DNA of 64,000 nucleotides from contig CANGBX010000006.1 in NCBI GenBank assembly GCA_947452455.1, positions 1 to 64,000 of the forward strand, in the 5' to 3' direction. A model generated the notes under the pieces. That model saw nothing but the letters and a program-made list of their open reading frames with translations. It had not been told where the DNA came from and did no database searches. Source of the DNA: Beijerinckiaceae bacterium. GTDB lineage: Bacteria; Pseudomonadota; Alphaproteobacteria; Rhizobiales; Beijerinckiaceae. Below are positions 1-9,603 of this stretch, piece after piece (the first letter of the stretch is position 1; every line of letters begins with the position of its first letter). The position numbers were made by a program, and so were the translations under genes.

Positions 1-66
1 ACCGAGCGCTAGCGAGGTCGTCTCAAACGAGATCCGGGCTGCTAAACTCAATGTTGAAAAAGTTGA

Positions 67-143
<77 letters not shown>

Positions 144-170
144 AATCCTGCAAATGAAAACACCACATCA

Positions 171-206
171 AAACGCCCCGATGCAGAAATGCACGGGGCG
201 TTTTTT
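171..206 (+). terminator. rho-independent terminator of tRNA-fMet
   Basis: A perfect 10-bp stem (AAACGCCCCG with CGGGGCGTTT) closes a 13-base loop and is followed by a T run. Confidence 0.9.
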
Positions 207-339
207 GTTTGCGCGCCGCCACACAAACTAAGAGTGTTGTCGAGTTCGCTATATGGCTTGAGATCTAAGCCTTATCCAGTGAGTTCCGGCTTGGATCAGT
301 CTTCAACCAACTCGTGAAGGCCCAGCGCCCATCGTAGTT

Positions 340-594
340 GTGCATCCGCACCTAGCCCTAGTGCAGATTGGCGATCACTGGCATGTTGTAAAGGCCCATG
401 TAATCTTGAGAAGAGCTGCCAAATTAACTGCTATTATGTCGAGCGGCGGCAAGCCCATTCAGCTATCTGAAAAAGTCATGCAGCATGCAGCTAAGCAATT
501 CGACAGAGATGATATTCCGGGCGGGAAGCGCCCCGATGGCTGGCCTTCTTTACTGGCGTATTTGGATCAGGTCGATCCGGGTTACAAAGATTAA
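340..594 (+). CDS. hypothetical protein, doubtful
   Basis: This 84-codon frame opens with GTG and ends just before the convergent Bug gene. The protein is soluble, with no signal peptide, membrane segment or motif I recognise. The middle (LSEKVMQHAAKQFDRDD) would form an amphipathic helix. No clear Shine-Dalgarno precedes the GTG. It fills the otherwise gene-free stretch between the tRNA terminator and the first catabolic operon, which is where an island integrase would be expected, but it does not resemble one. It may be a remnant of a longer gene. Confidence 0.3.
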   Translation: MHPHLALVQIGDHWHVVKAHVILRRAAKLTAIMSSGGKPIQLSEKVMQHAAKQFDRDDIPGGKRPDGWPSLLAYLDQVDPGYKD

Positions 595-607
595 GCGATC
601 AGCTCAG

Positions 608-1654
608 TCACTTGCTGCGATCTGAGCTTGATACTCCAGTGATCATAGAGGCCTTCTCGATGATTTCTGCAGGAATCTTATATAATTCGTCGATCCGCTG
701 GTTGATCTCCTCACCTTGTGAGGGAGCAAAAAGTTCAATATTGCGACGAGACGCTTCTTGTTTGAGCTCGTTGTCATTCATAGCGTTTTGGAATGCTGCA
801 CGATGAGATGCAGCAATCTCATTTGAAAGTTGCGGCGGGGCAACGAATGGACGTCCAAGTTCAGGAGCCATAAAAATCAGTTTCATGATCTGGCGTTGTT
901 CGTCATTTTTGGCGAAGTCATGCACCAAAGGAACCGATTGCAATGTCGGGTGTCGTTCTTTTCCGATCTGCAAGAGAATAGTTGTTGATCCATCTGTCAT
1001 CCAGTTTGGCCGCGCACCCACAAGGCTCGACAGGTTTACACTGGGGATTCCCTCGATCTCTCCACGCTCCATAGCGAGCAACATTTCATTCGTGCCCGGA
1101 TATCCGGTAACCAGTTTGAACTTTGTCCCAATGAGATTGTTCAAAACATTTGCAAAGACGGTTGACCCCGAAGTCGGGCCAGCTGTTCCAACAATCATTT
1201 CCTGCGAAAAGATCTGTTCAAATTTTTTGATCTTTGACCCTTTCCATCCAACGATGACTGCAACCTCTGCATTCATATTGCCGATCCAGATGAAATTTCG
1301 AGGATCGAACTGTACACCCTGACTTTTCAAAAGGTGTCCAACAGCATTTGATCCATCAATGGCACCGATCGTCAGGCCATCCTTTTGCGCAACACTGTAA
1401 ATATAATTAGCGACCTGTAATGTACCTGCACCTGGCATGTTTTTGACGACGACTTGAGGAGCGCCGGGCAGATGTTTGCCATAATAGGGCGCAAGAAAGC
1501 GCGAGTAGATATCATATCCACCACCAACGCCACCCACCATGATCGTGACTGTTTTGCCAGCATAGTCTTGGGCGCGTGCTTCCGAAAAGAACGGAATTGA
1601 CAGCAGTCCTGCGACAATCTGAAGAGCGGTGAGGAGGCGAAGGGCTCGGTTCAT
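608..1654 (-). CDS. Bug/TctC-family periplasmic solute receptor
   Basis: This 348-residue protein has a signal peptide cleaved near ARAQ (about residue 29) and the two-lobed Bug fold typical of tripartite tricarboxylate transporter receptors. It would bind a small organic acid in the periplasm. Signature stretches are GGGYDIYSRF near residue 50, a NMPGAGTL segment, and GYPGTNEMLLAMERGEIEG in the second half; this last motif is shared by the other Bug proteins of this region. Its ATG overlaps the stop of the upstream VOC gene by 4 bp, so it is the last gene of a four-gene operon. No TctA/TctB partner is nearby. The ligand cannot be read from the sequence. Confidence 0.93.
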   Translation of the reverse strand: MNRALRLLTALQIVAGLLSIPFFSEARAQDYAGKTVTIMVGGVGGGYDIYSRFLAPYYGKHLPGAPQVVVKNMPGAGTLQVANYIYSVAQKDGLTIGAIDGSNAVGHLLKSQGVQFDPRNFIWIGNMNAEVAVIVGWKGSKIKKFEQIFSQEMIVGTAGPTSGSTVFANVLNNLIGTKFKLVTGYPGTNEMLLAMERGEIEGIPSVNLSSLVGARPNWMTDGSTTILLQIGKERHPTLQSVPLVHDFAKNDEQRQIMKLIFMAPELGRPFVAPPQLSNEIAASHRAAFQNAMNDNELKQEASRRNIELFAPSQGEEINQRIDELYKIPAEIIEKASMITGVSSSDRSK

Positions 1655-2103
1655 GATTGAGCTCCATGAGCATTTTCGGTCAGTTCGATTTCGTGCCCAT
1701 CGAGATCCAGTATGAAAGCAAATTTGTTGATGCTGTTGGGCCGATTACTCTGGGGCGCTGTTTTTGAAAGACCGCCCGCCTTGATTGCGCGATCATGAAC
1801 AGCCTCAATATTTTCAACAGCAAGCGCAAAATGGAAGCCGCGATTGTCTCCTAAGGCAGGCGTTTTGTGCTGAAATTGATAGAGCTCAATTGAGACATCT
1901 TCCTGCTCGTCATGATAGCCAAGATAGGCTGCGATATCATTTCTGATCGGATTTTCGCGGATACGTAAGACCTTCATCCCGAAAACCGACTGATAAAACT
2001 GTGTCGATTTTTCGAGGTTGGCTACCTCGAGTGCAAGGTGGCGAATACGAAAGGCGCGTCCAGCAACGACCTGTACTGCTTTGTCTGATGGCGTTTCGCC
2101 CAT
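1651..2103 (-). CDS. VOC-family (glyoxalase/extradiol-type) protein
   Basis: This is a single vicinal-oxygen-chelate domain of about 150 residues. Putative metal ligands are His in RIRHLALEV, His in RGFHFALAV and Glu in GHEIELTEN. The ORF track opens at 2181, inside the preceding hydrolase gene. I prefer the ATG at 2103 because GGGGA lies six bases upstream of it; an ATG at 2121 is an alternative. The gene lies between a dienelactone hydrolase and a Bug receptor and overlaps the latter by 4 bp. It may act on a catabolic intermediate, as an isomerase, lyase or dioxygenase; the exact reaction is unknown. Confidence 0.85.
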   Translation of the reverse strand: MGETPSDKAVQVVAGRAFRIRHLALEVANLEKSTQFYQSVFGMKVLRIRENPIRNDIAAYLGYHDEQEDVSIELYQFQHKTPALGDNRGFHFALAVENIEAVHDRAIKAGGLSKTAPQSNRPNSINKFAFILDLDGHEIELTENAHGAQS

Positions 2104-2135
2104 GACATTTCCCCAACTCATACCTTGCAGATGGA

Positions 2136-2834
2136 CTAAAGTGAAAAATGCTTTTGAAGGAATTGCATGGCTTTGGCCCATGAATCTTCACTGGCTTGCG
2201 CGTGATAACGCGGGTGATTGAAGTTCATAAAAGCATGACCGGCGCCATCGTAACGATGGAAAGAATAAATCTTGCCGTGCTCTTTCAATCGAGCTTCAAA
2301 CTTGTCGGTATCTTCCGGTGAGGGATTTTTATCGTCATTGCCAAAGAAGCCGATGATCGGGCATTTGATCTTTTCAAGACTGTCATAAGGTGAAGGCAAT
2401 GTTCCGCTTTGGCGGAAGGAGCCACCGCCATACCAAATGCAGGCACCTGCCCAAAGATCAGCATTGGCGCTCGCACCAACCCAGGCTGCGCGCCCGCCTT
2501 GGCAATGGCCCATCAGAGCAATTTTCTGAGGATCAATCTTTTGCTCGCGCACAAGCCAATCGTAAGATGCCTGAAAATCGGCGGCGAATTGTTCATCGCG
2601 CAAATAATCGCGGCGATGCTCAAGGTCCATGCCCTCCGGCATGACGTGGTAATGATTGGGTGCAATGGCCGCATATCCGGCTTTGGCAAGATCATCAAGG
2701 ATGGCATGGGTCGAGGGGTCAAATCCATTATGGTTGAAGGAAACAACCACGCCGGCTTTGGCTGGATGGGTGGGGAGAGCGATCAGGGCGCTCGTCTGAA
2801 CTGGGCCAATCTTGAAATCAATTACATGCGCCAT
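2136..2834 (-). CDS. dienelactone hydrolase family protein
   Basis: This is a 232-residue cytosolic alpha/beta hydrolase with the DLH-type cysteine nucleophile in GHCQGG, an acid in FFGNDDKNPSPED and the catalytic His in GAGHAFMNF. DLH enzymes open the lactone ring formed in chlorocatechol and related ring-cleavage pathways, although many homologues have other ester or lactone substrates. It follows the FAD oxidoreductase gene by 16 bp and precedes the VOC gene, so it belongs to the same operon. Confidence 0.9.
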   Translation of the reverse strand: MAHVIDFKIGPVQTSALIALPTHPAKAGVVVSFNHNGFDPSTHAILDDLAKAGYAAIAPNHYHVMPEGMDLEHRRDYLRDEQFAADFQASYDWLVREQKIDPQKIALMGHCQGGRAAWVGASANADLWAGACIWYGGGSFRQSGTLPSPYDSLEKIKCPIIGFFGNDDKNPSPEDTDKFEARLKEHGKIYSFHRYDGAGHAFMNFNHPRYHAQASEDSWAKAMQFLQKHFSL

Positions 2835-2850
2835 GTTTCATCCCCTATTG

Positions 2851-3960
2851 TCATGAGTTCTTGGTTGTTGGCAGCAAGCTGCTGACTTCTGCAGCCAAGG
2901 CCAATGAGGCTGTCAGCCCAGGAGAGTCGATCCCGAAAAGATCGATCAGAAGAGCCCCATCTATTTCAGTGCGATCAATACGAAAATCTGTTTCGTTCGT
3001 TTTGCCCGTGCCAATTTTGGCGCGAATGCCAACCCAGCCCGGAGCCAGATCTCCATCATGCAGGCCGGGCCAGAAATGACGAATCTTTTCATAAAAGGGC
3101 TCAATGCGACGTTCGTCGACTTGATAGTCAATCTCATCGATCCATTCTGAATCCGGGCCAAAGCGCAATTGTCCACCAAGGTCGAGACTCGCATGAACGC
3201 CGTGAGGTGCGGGATAGACAAGATGTTTAAAGGGCGATGGTCGCGTCAACACGCAATAGGTGCCTTTGGCGAGAAGCAGTGGGGGAATGTTTTCATGCGG
3301 GCGTCCAAGAATTGCCCGTGCCACAAGGGGTGCGTTGAGGCCGGCTGCATTGATGAGCTTGCGGCAGCTAATTTCTGTTTGGGCTGCATCATCAATTTGA
3401 AGGATGATCTTTCCATCTTTGACATGGCCGCTACGCACAGGCGAGGCGAGCGCGAGCGACCCGCGATGATCTTCAATATCGCCCAGCAGCGCATCCATAT
3501 AGGCATGCACATCGATAATCCCTGACGTAGGTGACCAGAGCGCCGCAGAGCAGAGAACCTCAGGCTCCAAATGATGCACATCTTGCGCGCTCAAAAGATG
3601 GAGGTCTTCCATCCCGAGTGCACGGGCTTTGGCTTGCAATTTGCGCAACTGATCAATGCCGGCCTCGCCCATCTGCACATCTGACGTAATCAGTTTACCG
3701 ATTTGCTTGTGGGGAATTTGATGGTCAGAACTATAGGCGTAGAGACGCTTCTTCCCCTCAATGCAAAGGCGCCCCTTCAAACTGCCGGCTGGATAATTGA
3801 TCCCGGCATGAATGACGGTCGTGTTGCGTGAGCTTGCGTGCAGACCTTTTTGCTTTTCAGCTTCAAGGACGACGACTTCACATCCGTCCAGAGCCAGTTC
3901 TCTCGCAATTGCCAGTCCAACGACGCCTGCGCCGACCACGATACATTCGGTCTCATACAT
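2851..3960 (-). CDS. FAD-dependent oxidoreductase, L-2-hydroxyglutarate oxidase (LhgO)-like
   Basis: This DAO-fold flavoprotein of about 369 residues starts with the dinucleotide-binding motif VVGAGVVGLAIAREL, followed by an LhgO-like segment HASSRNTTVIHAGINYP. It probably oxidises a 2-hydroxy acid to the 2-oxo acid with electron transfer from FAD. The ORF track begins 15 codons earlier; the ATG at 3960 puts the nucleotide-binding strand at the N-terminus and has a purine-rich GGGTCTGGG just upstream. It is the first gene of the leftward operon with DLH, VOC and Bug genes, which suggests the receptor's ligand is a hydroxy acid, lactone or related acid. Confidence 0.88.
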   Translation of the reverse strand: MYETECIVVGAGVVGLAIARELALDGCEVVVLEAEKQKGLHASSRNTTVIHAGINYPAGSLKGRLCIEGKKRLYAYSSDHQIPHKQIGKLITSDVQMGEAGIDQLRKLQAKARALGMEDLHLLSAQDVHHLEPEVLCSAALWSPTSGIIDVHAYMDALLGDIEDHRGSLALASPVRSGHVKDGKIILQIDDAAQTEISCRKLINAAGLNAPLVARAILGRPHENIPPLLLAKGTYCVLTRPSPFKHLVYPAPHGVHASLDLGGQLRFGPDSEWIDEIDYQVDERRIEPFYEKIRHFWPGLHDGDLAPGWVGIRAKIGTGKTNETDFRIDRTEIDGALLIDLFGIDSPGLTASLALAAEVSSLLPTTKNS

Positions 3961-4025
3961 CCCAGACCCCAGATTTTTCTTTTTGTCGTATCTGTTGCGT
4001 TGCAAAAGACTTCTGAGCCAACAGA

Positions 4026-4052
4026 TTTGACGAAGTTTTTTATTCTGTCAAA
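4026..4052. promoter_or_regulatory. palindrome between divergent operons, likely promoter/operator
   Basis: TTTGAC, 15 bases, then GTCAAA form an inverted repeat between the leftward lhgO-like operon and the rightward Bug gene. Each arm contains a TTGAC -35-like core facing outward, so overlapping divergent promoters under one regulator are plausible. No regulator gene is adjacent. Confidence 0.35.
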
Positions 4053-4138
4053 GTAATTAGGCGAATAAAAGCTCGCTATCATTAGCCCGTACGCTCATAA
4101 GAAAAATTCGTCACGGGAGCCTCTGGGAGGAAATCGTC

Positions 4139-5194
4139 ATGTCGCTCTTTGGCGTGCTGAAACTTTTCCGATGCCCGATTTGTCTCATCCTCGGGCTGAT
4201 CTTTGGGATTGGCGCCGGCGTAACGTCTTCCAGAGCGCAAACTATCGGCGATTTCTACAAGAACACTCCGATCAAAATGATCATTCGCTCCGAAGCGGGC
4301 GGCACATATGATGTGTACTCTCGTATTCTCAGCCGGCACATCAATCGCTTTATTCCGGGCCAGCCGACAATGATCAATATCAACATGCCTGGCGGGGGAG
4401 GAATTATTGCTGCCAATTATGTTGGCATGACGGCACCGCGTGACGGTTCGATCATGAGCATGATTGGTTTAGGGCTTCCCGTCGATCAGGCTTTGGGCTT
4501 GAACAAGAGCCTGCGCATTGATCTGCGTGACTTGAACTGGATCGGCAGCATCAGTTCATCGAACCAGATCTTGGTGACTTGGCGCACGTCCAAAGTCAGT
4601 TCTCTGGAAAAAGCAAAACAGATTGAAAGTCAGATTGGTTCCACCGGCGCAGGCTCTGTCTCGCAGCAATATCCAGCCTTTTATAATGCTTTCCTGAAAA
4701 CCAAGTTCAAAGTGATCTACGGTTACGCGGGCACCAACCAGCTCAATCTGGCGATGGAGCGAGGCGAGATTGATGGATCTGGTAGCACCAGCTGGGCGCA
4801 ATATGTCATGGAGGCGCCCCGTCTTGTGCGAGAAAAATTGATTGTGCCAATCATTCAGGTTGGTCTGAAGAAAGAGCCGGATTTGCAACATGTACCGCTG
4901 CTGCTCGACCTTGCCAAAAGTGAAGAGGAGAAGGCCGCATTCCGTTTCTTGTCGAATTCAGTTAATTTCGGCCGTCCTATGGCCACGACGCCGCAGGTGC
5001 CCGCAGATCGTCTTGCTGTTTTGCGTGAGGCTTTTGCCAAGACAATGGTCGACGAGGCTTTTATTGAGGATGTGAAACGCTCAGGTGGCGAGGTGCGCTG
5101 GATGCCGGCTGATGAGCTCACGCAACTTGTCAAAGAGCTCACAGCCACAAGCGAGCCGCTCAAAGCACGCTTGCGGACGGTGTTCGGCCAATGA
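4139..5194 (+). CDS. Bug/TctC-family periplasmic solute receptor
   Basis: The 351-residue product has a hydrophobic export signal ending near SSRAQ (about residue 34). Bug motifs are EAGGTYDVYSRIL, NMPGGGGIIAANY and GYAGTNQLNLAMERGEIDG. GGAGGAAA lies seven bases before the ATG. It is transcribed alone, divergent from the lhgO-like operon and convergent with the next Bug gene. It is a paralogue of the receptors at 608, 5227, 6247, 10246, 13565 and 33948. Its transport partners are not in the window, and its ligand is unknown. Confidence 0.93.
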   Translation: MSLFGVLKLFRCPICLILGLIFGIGAGVTSSRAQTIGDFYKNTPIKMIIRSEAGGTYDVYSRILSRHINRFIPGQPTMININMPGGGGIIAANYVGMTAPRDGSIMSMIGLGLPVDQALGLNKSLRIDLRDLNWIGSISSSNQILVTWRTSKVSSLEKAKQIESQIGSTGAGSVSQQYPAFYNAFLKTKFKVIYGYAGTNQLNLAMERGEIDGSGSTSWAQYVMEAPRLVREKLIVPIIQVGLKKEPDLQHVPLLLDLAKSEEEKAAFRFLSNSVNFGRPMATTPQVPADRLAVLREAFAKTMVDEAFIEDVKRSGGEVRWMPADELTQLVKELTATSEPLKARLRTVFGQ

Positions 5195-5226
5195 AGAATT
5201 GGCAAGATCAGATCAAAGAAGCTGGT

Positions 5227-6243
5227 CTATTCTTGCAGAGCTGATTTGACGCGTTCAACAACGGATGGTGAGGCTTTGGCGGCCTGAGCTAAAATGTCAT
5301 CAATCTGTTCGCCCGTGACCAGTTCCACATCAAGCTGTCGTGCCTTGGCCTCGTTGAGAAGAAGCGGATCATTCATAGTCGCAGCAAAAGCTTTGCGCAG
5401 CGCATCGCGACGGTCTTTTGGAATGTCTGGTGAGGTGAAAAAGGGGCGTCCCAAGGATTCGCGCGCTAGAATGAAATCAAGTGCTGTTTTATCGGTCTCA
5501 TTTTTCACCAAGTCCTGAATACTCGGGACCTCGGGCAAGGGCTCGAACTTGCCTGAAGCTGTGTGAAATAGAATGTTGATCGTCTTGTTTTCAATCCAGT
5601 GCCGATGGATTGTGTTCAGAGCTCCGAAAGACCAGTAGGCAATGCCGTCCAATTCACCGCGTTCAACCGCGAGGGCAGCTTCGGATGTTCCCTTATAACC
5701 TTTGACCACTTTAAACTTTGTGCCTGCAAGACTGTTGAAAGCAACAGGCATGATTTCTGAATCAGCGCCGGCACCTGTGCCCGGCGTCAGCAATTCTCGC
5801 TTCTGGAGATCGGCGAAGCTGCTAACGCCCGAGCGCGTGGATGCAAATGCCACCGAGATTTCGCGGTTCATGCTGCCGAGCCAATTGAATTTGAGCGGGT
5901 CGATATTGATGTCGGCGCGCCCAAGTACGGATTCAAACGGCAGGCCTCTGCTCACTGTCCCGATCGTCGCGCCATCTTTGGGCGCCACGCGATAGATATA
6001 TTCGGCTGTTCGCAAGCCACCCGCGCCGATCAGATTGCGTGGCACAAATGCGGGGTGACCCGGCACATGACGGCCCATATGGGCAATCAGCAAGCGCGCA
6101 TAAATGTCATAGCCGGAGCCGGGATTGGTCGCGATCACAACATTGATCTGTCGATCCTTATAAAACTCATCGACACTTTGGGCTTGGCTGCTGCCGCTGA
6201 TGATCAGACTGAGAAGAAACAGTGTCCTTGCGCTTATCATCAC
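5227..6243 (-). CDS. Bug/TctC-family periplasmic solute receptor
   Basis: This 338-residue secreted receptor has its signal peptide ending at SSQAQ (about residue 22). Diagnostic stretches are NPGSGYDIYARLL, NLIGAGGLRTAEY and GYKGTSEAALAVERGELDG. The start lies 3 bp after the stop of the next upstream Bug gene, so the two receptors are co-transcribed behind the Mo/FeS hydroxylase genes. Tandem but diverged receptors suggest two related ligands feeding one oxidation route. The ligands are unknown. Confidence 0.93.
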   Translation of the reverse strand: MMISARTLFLLSLIISGSSQAQSVDEFYKDRQINVVIATNPGSGYDIYARLLIAHMGRHVPGHPAFVPRNLIGAGGLRTAEYIYRVAPKDGATIGTVSRGLPFESVLGRADINIDPLKFNWLGSMNREISVAFASTRSGVSSFADLQKRELLTPGTGAGADSEIMPVAFNSLAGTKFKVVKGYKGTSEAALAVERGELDGIAYWSFGALNTIHRHWIENKTINILFHTASGKFEPLPEVPSIQDLVKNETDKTALDFILARESLGRPFFTSPDIPKDRRDALRKAFAATMNDPLLLNEAKARQLDVELVTGEQIDDILAQAAKASPSVVERVKSALQE

Positions 6244-6246
6244 AGA

Positions 6247-7281
6247 TCAATTCTGCGCGCCAGCGACTGACTGGCGGGCCTTCTCGATCACATCGGGTGC
6301 GCTTGCGAAGAGATCCGCAATCAGTTTGGTCATCTCTTCGCCAAAGGTTGGGTCGCTCTCAAGGCGTGCTTGCTTCAGATCCGCCAGATAGGCAGGGTCT
6401 TGAGTCGTCTGGCGAAAGGCTGTGCGCAAATAGGCAACACGATCTGCGGGGACACCGGGGGGTGCAGCAAAGGGAAAGGCCAGAAGATTGCGCGAGAAGA
6501 GCAGGGACAGAACCTGACGGTCAGCTTCATTTTTCGCATAATCGAGTGCCATCGGCACATTCTGAAGAGCGGGATGTTTTTTCATCGCGAGTTGGGCGAG
6601 AAAGCGAACCTTGTTTTGTTCCAACCAAAGATGATGAGTGCCGGTGAAATTGCTGTAGGAGGTCGAGGCTATGCCTTGCGTCTCACCGCGCTCCACTGAC
6701 AGCATGAGTTCGGGGCCACCGGCATAGCCGGGAACGACTTTGAATTTGGTGCCCAGAATCGCATTCATGGCATAGGGAAAGATGATGCTATCTGCGCCCG
6801 GGCCTGTTGCTGGCACAATCATTTCCCGCGCCATCGTATCTTCAAAGGTTTTGAACGGCGTGTCGTGCCATGTCCAAACAAGACTCACTTCTGATGCGGT
6901 GCTGCCAATCCAGTTGAATTTGAGGGAATCATATTGGATCCCTTTGGAATCAAGCAGGGGCTGAATCGGAAAGCCGCGCGCGAATGTGCCAAACGTTGTT
7001 CCATCCTTGGGCGCCACATTGTAAAGCCAATTGGTTGGAACGAGGCCGCCAGCACCAACCATATTTTGCACAATGACTTGCGGCGCGCCCGTCATATATT
7101 TGGGCATGTGGCGCGCAAGAATGCGACCATAGGAATCATAGGTTGCGCTGGGAGTGGTGCCGACGATCAGTTTGAGCGTTTGTGTTTTGTAAAATGTCTC
7201 GGCAGATTGCGCCTGAGCCTGTGAGCTCGTGGCAAGCATCGTGAGCGCACAGATGGCTGATAGGGTTACTCCATGCTTCAT
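6247..7281 (-). CDS. Bug/TctC-family periplasmic solute receptor
   Basis: The 344-residue product has a signal peptide ending near SSQAQAQ (about residue 25). The Bug core includes TPSATYDSYGRIL (a variant of the usual GGYD-Y-R motif), NMVGAGGLVPTNW and GYAGGPELMLSVERGETQG. It sits 33 bp downstream of the molybdopterin-binding hydroxylase subunit and is followed after 3 bp by another Bug gene. This placement points to uptake, or sensing, of the hydroxylase substrate or product, which is an inference from context only. Confidence 0.93.
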   Translation of the reverse strand: MKHGVTLSAICALTMLATSSQAQAQSAETFYKTQTLKLIVGTTPSATYDSYGRILARHMPKYMTGAPQVIVQNMVGAGGLVPTNWLYNVAPKDGTTFGTFARGFPIQPLLDSKGIQYDSLKFNWIGSTASEVSLVWTWHDTPFKTFEDTMAREMIVPATGPGADSIIFPYAMNAILGTKFKVVPGYAGGPELMLSVERGETQGIASTSYSNFTGTHHLWLEQNKVRFLAQLAMKKHPALQNVPMALDYAKNEADRQVLSLLFSRNLLAFPFAAPPGVPADRVAYLRTAFRQTTQDPAYLADLKQARLESDPTFGEEMTKLIADLFASAPDVIEKARQSVAGAQN

Positions 7282-7314
7282 GCGATTGCGCTCCTAGATT
7301 TGTATCATCTCGCC

Positions 7315-9591
7315 TCAGACAGCCAAGGCTGCCTTCACATAATCAGGGGTGAAGGGAATTTTGCGCAGCCGAACGCCCGTTGCATCAAAGACGGCGTTGC
7401 CCATGCCCGCAGGTACAAGGCCGAGAGCCATTTCAGCAGCGCCTGAAGGCGCAGCCTCTGGCCGTTCAATGAGATGAACCGTGATGCGTGGTGGCACATG
7501 GGGCATATGTAAGACCGGATAAGAATTCCAATCGAGACTTGTCACCATATTCCGGTCCCAAGTGAGTTCCTCGACAGTGGTGCGTCCGGTTCCATAGACG
7601 AGCTGTCGTTCAATCACATGACGCAAGGTTTCTGGATTGATGATGAGGCCCACATCATGGGCACAAATGAGATGTGTGGGTTCTACAACGCCCGTCTTCC
7701 GATGAACGCGGACTTCCGCAACCAGCGCGATGAACGTGTCGAAATGGCGCCGATAGGCAATGCCGCGTCCTTCGACAATATCACTGCTAGTATCAAGATC
7801 TCTGCGCGGCGAGACGCGCTTCTGCCATCCTGCTTTTTCAGCCGCGATACGCACGGCCTCTTTGTCACGCGGGTGGGTGAGATAGCGCAGACGAAAATCA
7901 ACCGGGTCCATATTCACCGCAGCTGCAATTTCATCCATGAAACATTCGCTACCAAACAGGATCGGAGGACCATAGGGATCGCGTAAATGGGTTGAGCGCA
8001 GAGGTGAGGCGCGATCCATCAAAGGGCCGACGGTCTCCCAACCCACGCGGTTATGCGCGAATGTGTAGGAGGCGAAGGGGATGTTGAACGTATTTTTCGG
8101 TTCGAGCTTGGCGCCCAGCAATTGACCAGCGAGAGTGCCAGAGGCGCGGCCTTCATTGGTCGCAAGATTCTCGCGCGAAAACCCGCGCGAAATGAGCTCA
8201 TAGGCAATGACATCGCCTTTTTCATCAATGCCAGCTTGACAGAAATTGACGGAAGCCGTGCCCTTCGGGTCCCATCCGAGGCTTTCTTCGCGCATCCATT
8301 GCACGCGCACGGGCTTGCCCAAAGCTTTCGACAGGACTGCCGCATCTGCTGTTGCATCGCCCTGATCATTGCGGCCGTAGGAACCTGTGCCAAACATCCA
8401 GATCACATGCACGCTGTCGCGTGGAATGTTCAGAAGATCAGCAATGCCATCGGCGGCATAATGGGGCTTTTGTGTTGACGTGTAGATGGTTGCCCCATCA
8501 GCGCGCACATCTGCAACCGCACAGCCCGGGCCCATGCTGGCGTGCGAATGGGTTGGATATTCATATTCGCCCGAGATGACGCGTGTCGCTTTCGCCAAGC
8601 CCTCTTCAAGCTTGCCATTTTCTCGCTCAATCGTGCGTTGGGTGACTTTGGCTTTGCGAATATGCGCATGCACTTCTTTATGCGTTGGGAAATTTGGCTC
8701 TGACTGCGACCATGTGACTTTGAGAGCGCGCAGCGCGCGAACCGCATCCCATTCCTTTGGTGCGACAACCGCCAGAAAATCCTTGATGTGAACAATTTTA
8801 GCGCCTGCAATGTGTCGAATGGATTGCTCATCCACGCTAACCGGCACGGCGCCTGCAACAGCGGGGCGCACCATGCGCGCATGCAGCATGCCGGGCAGGC
8901 GCACATCACCAGGAAAATCCTGCTCGCCGAAAACTTTTTTCGCCAGATCTGGCCGCTTTGGCGATTGGCCGATGATTTTATAATCCTTGTAATTCTTCAA
9001 CGGGGCATCTGTGGCAATATCATGAGGGTTTCCCCACTGGCCATTCCAACGCACATTGGTTTGAAATGATTTCCCACCGATGATCTGGGCATAAGTGATG
9101 CGCTTGGCTGGATTATTGCGCAGTGAAATGACGCCCGCCTGCACCACAAGATCTGCCGGTGCAACACGAAGCTTTTTGGCGGCTTCCTCGACCAGAATTT
9201 GCCGTGCGAGGGCAGCAGCCTTCATCAAGGATGTGCCGCGGCGCGATACGCCTTGCGCGCCACTGGCGCCGCCCATGTTCAATGTTTGCCGAGTATCGCC
9301 CATGATCATGCGCACGGACGAGAGCGGCACGTCGAGTTCTTCTGCAACCATTTGTGCAATGGAAGTTTCGAGACCTTGGCCGCCATCAATGGCGCCATAA
9401 AACACATCAACCTTGCCGTTCTTGTCGATGGACAGATAGGCATCAAGCTGATCGGCAGAAAGTTTCGGATTGTTGGGCGATAGGGGTGACGGCTTGGCCG
9501 CCTGTGCCCAAACGTCTGGGCTCGCGAGCCCAACGATAAAAGCGCCAGTTGATGAGAGAAATGTGCGGCGTGAGAGATCGAGAGTGCCCAT
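7315..9591 (-). CDS. molybdopterin-binding subunit, xanthine oxidase family (IorB/CoxL-like)
   Basis: The 758-residue protein opens with a twin-arginine signal (SRRTFLSS, cleavage near VWAQ), so it is exported folded with cofactor. The large aldehyde oxidase/xanthine dehydrogenase domains follow, ending in GAAEMALGLVPAGMGNAVFDATG, which holds the expected catalytic Glu. It matches isoquinoline 1-oxidoreductase beta-type subunits, which hydroxylate N-heteroaromatics or oxidise aldehydes using water as oxygen source. The 2Fe-2S subunit gene lies 12 bp upstream and two Bug genes lie downstream. No cytochrome c subunit or maturation protein is visible nearby. The substrate is undetermined. Confidence 0.92.
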   Translation of the reverse strand: MGTLDLSRRTFLSSTGAFIVGLASPDVWAQAAKPSPLSPNNPKLSADQLDAYLSIDKNGKVDVFYGAIDGGQGLETSIAQMVAEELDVPLSSVRMIMGDTRQTLNMGGASGAQGVSRRGTSLMKAAALARQILVEEAAKKLRVAPADLVVQAGVISLRNNPAKRITYAQIIGGKSFQTNVRWNGQWGNPHDIATDAPLKNYKDYKIIGQSPKRPDLAKKVFGEQDFPGDVRLPGMLHARMVRPAVAGAVPVSVDEQSIRHIAGAKIVHIKDFLAVVAPKEWDAVRALRALKVTWSQSEPNFPTHKEVHAHIRKAKVTQRTIERENGKLEEGLAKATRVISGEYEYPTHSHASMGPGCAVADVRADGATIYTSTQKPHYAADGIADLLNIPRDSVHVIWMFGTGSYGRNDQGDATADAAVLSKALGKPVRVQWMREESLGWDPKGTASVNFCQAGIDEKGDVIAYELISRGFSRENLATNEGRASGTLAGQLLGAKLEPKNTFNIPFASYTFAHNRVGWETVGPLMDRASPLRSTHLRDPYGPPILFGSECFMDEIAAAVNMDPVDFRLRYLTHPRDKEAVRIAAEKAGWQKRVSPRRDLDTSSDIVEGRGIAYRRHFDTFIALVAEVRVHRKTGVVEPTHLICAHDVGLIINPETLRHVIERQLVYGTGRTTVEELTWDRNMVTSLDWNSYPVLHMPHVPPRITVHLIERPEAAPSGAAEMALGLVPAGMGNAVFDATGVRLRKIPFTPDYVKAALAV

Positions 9592-9603
9592 GGTCTGATC
9601 TCC

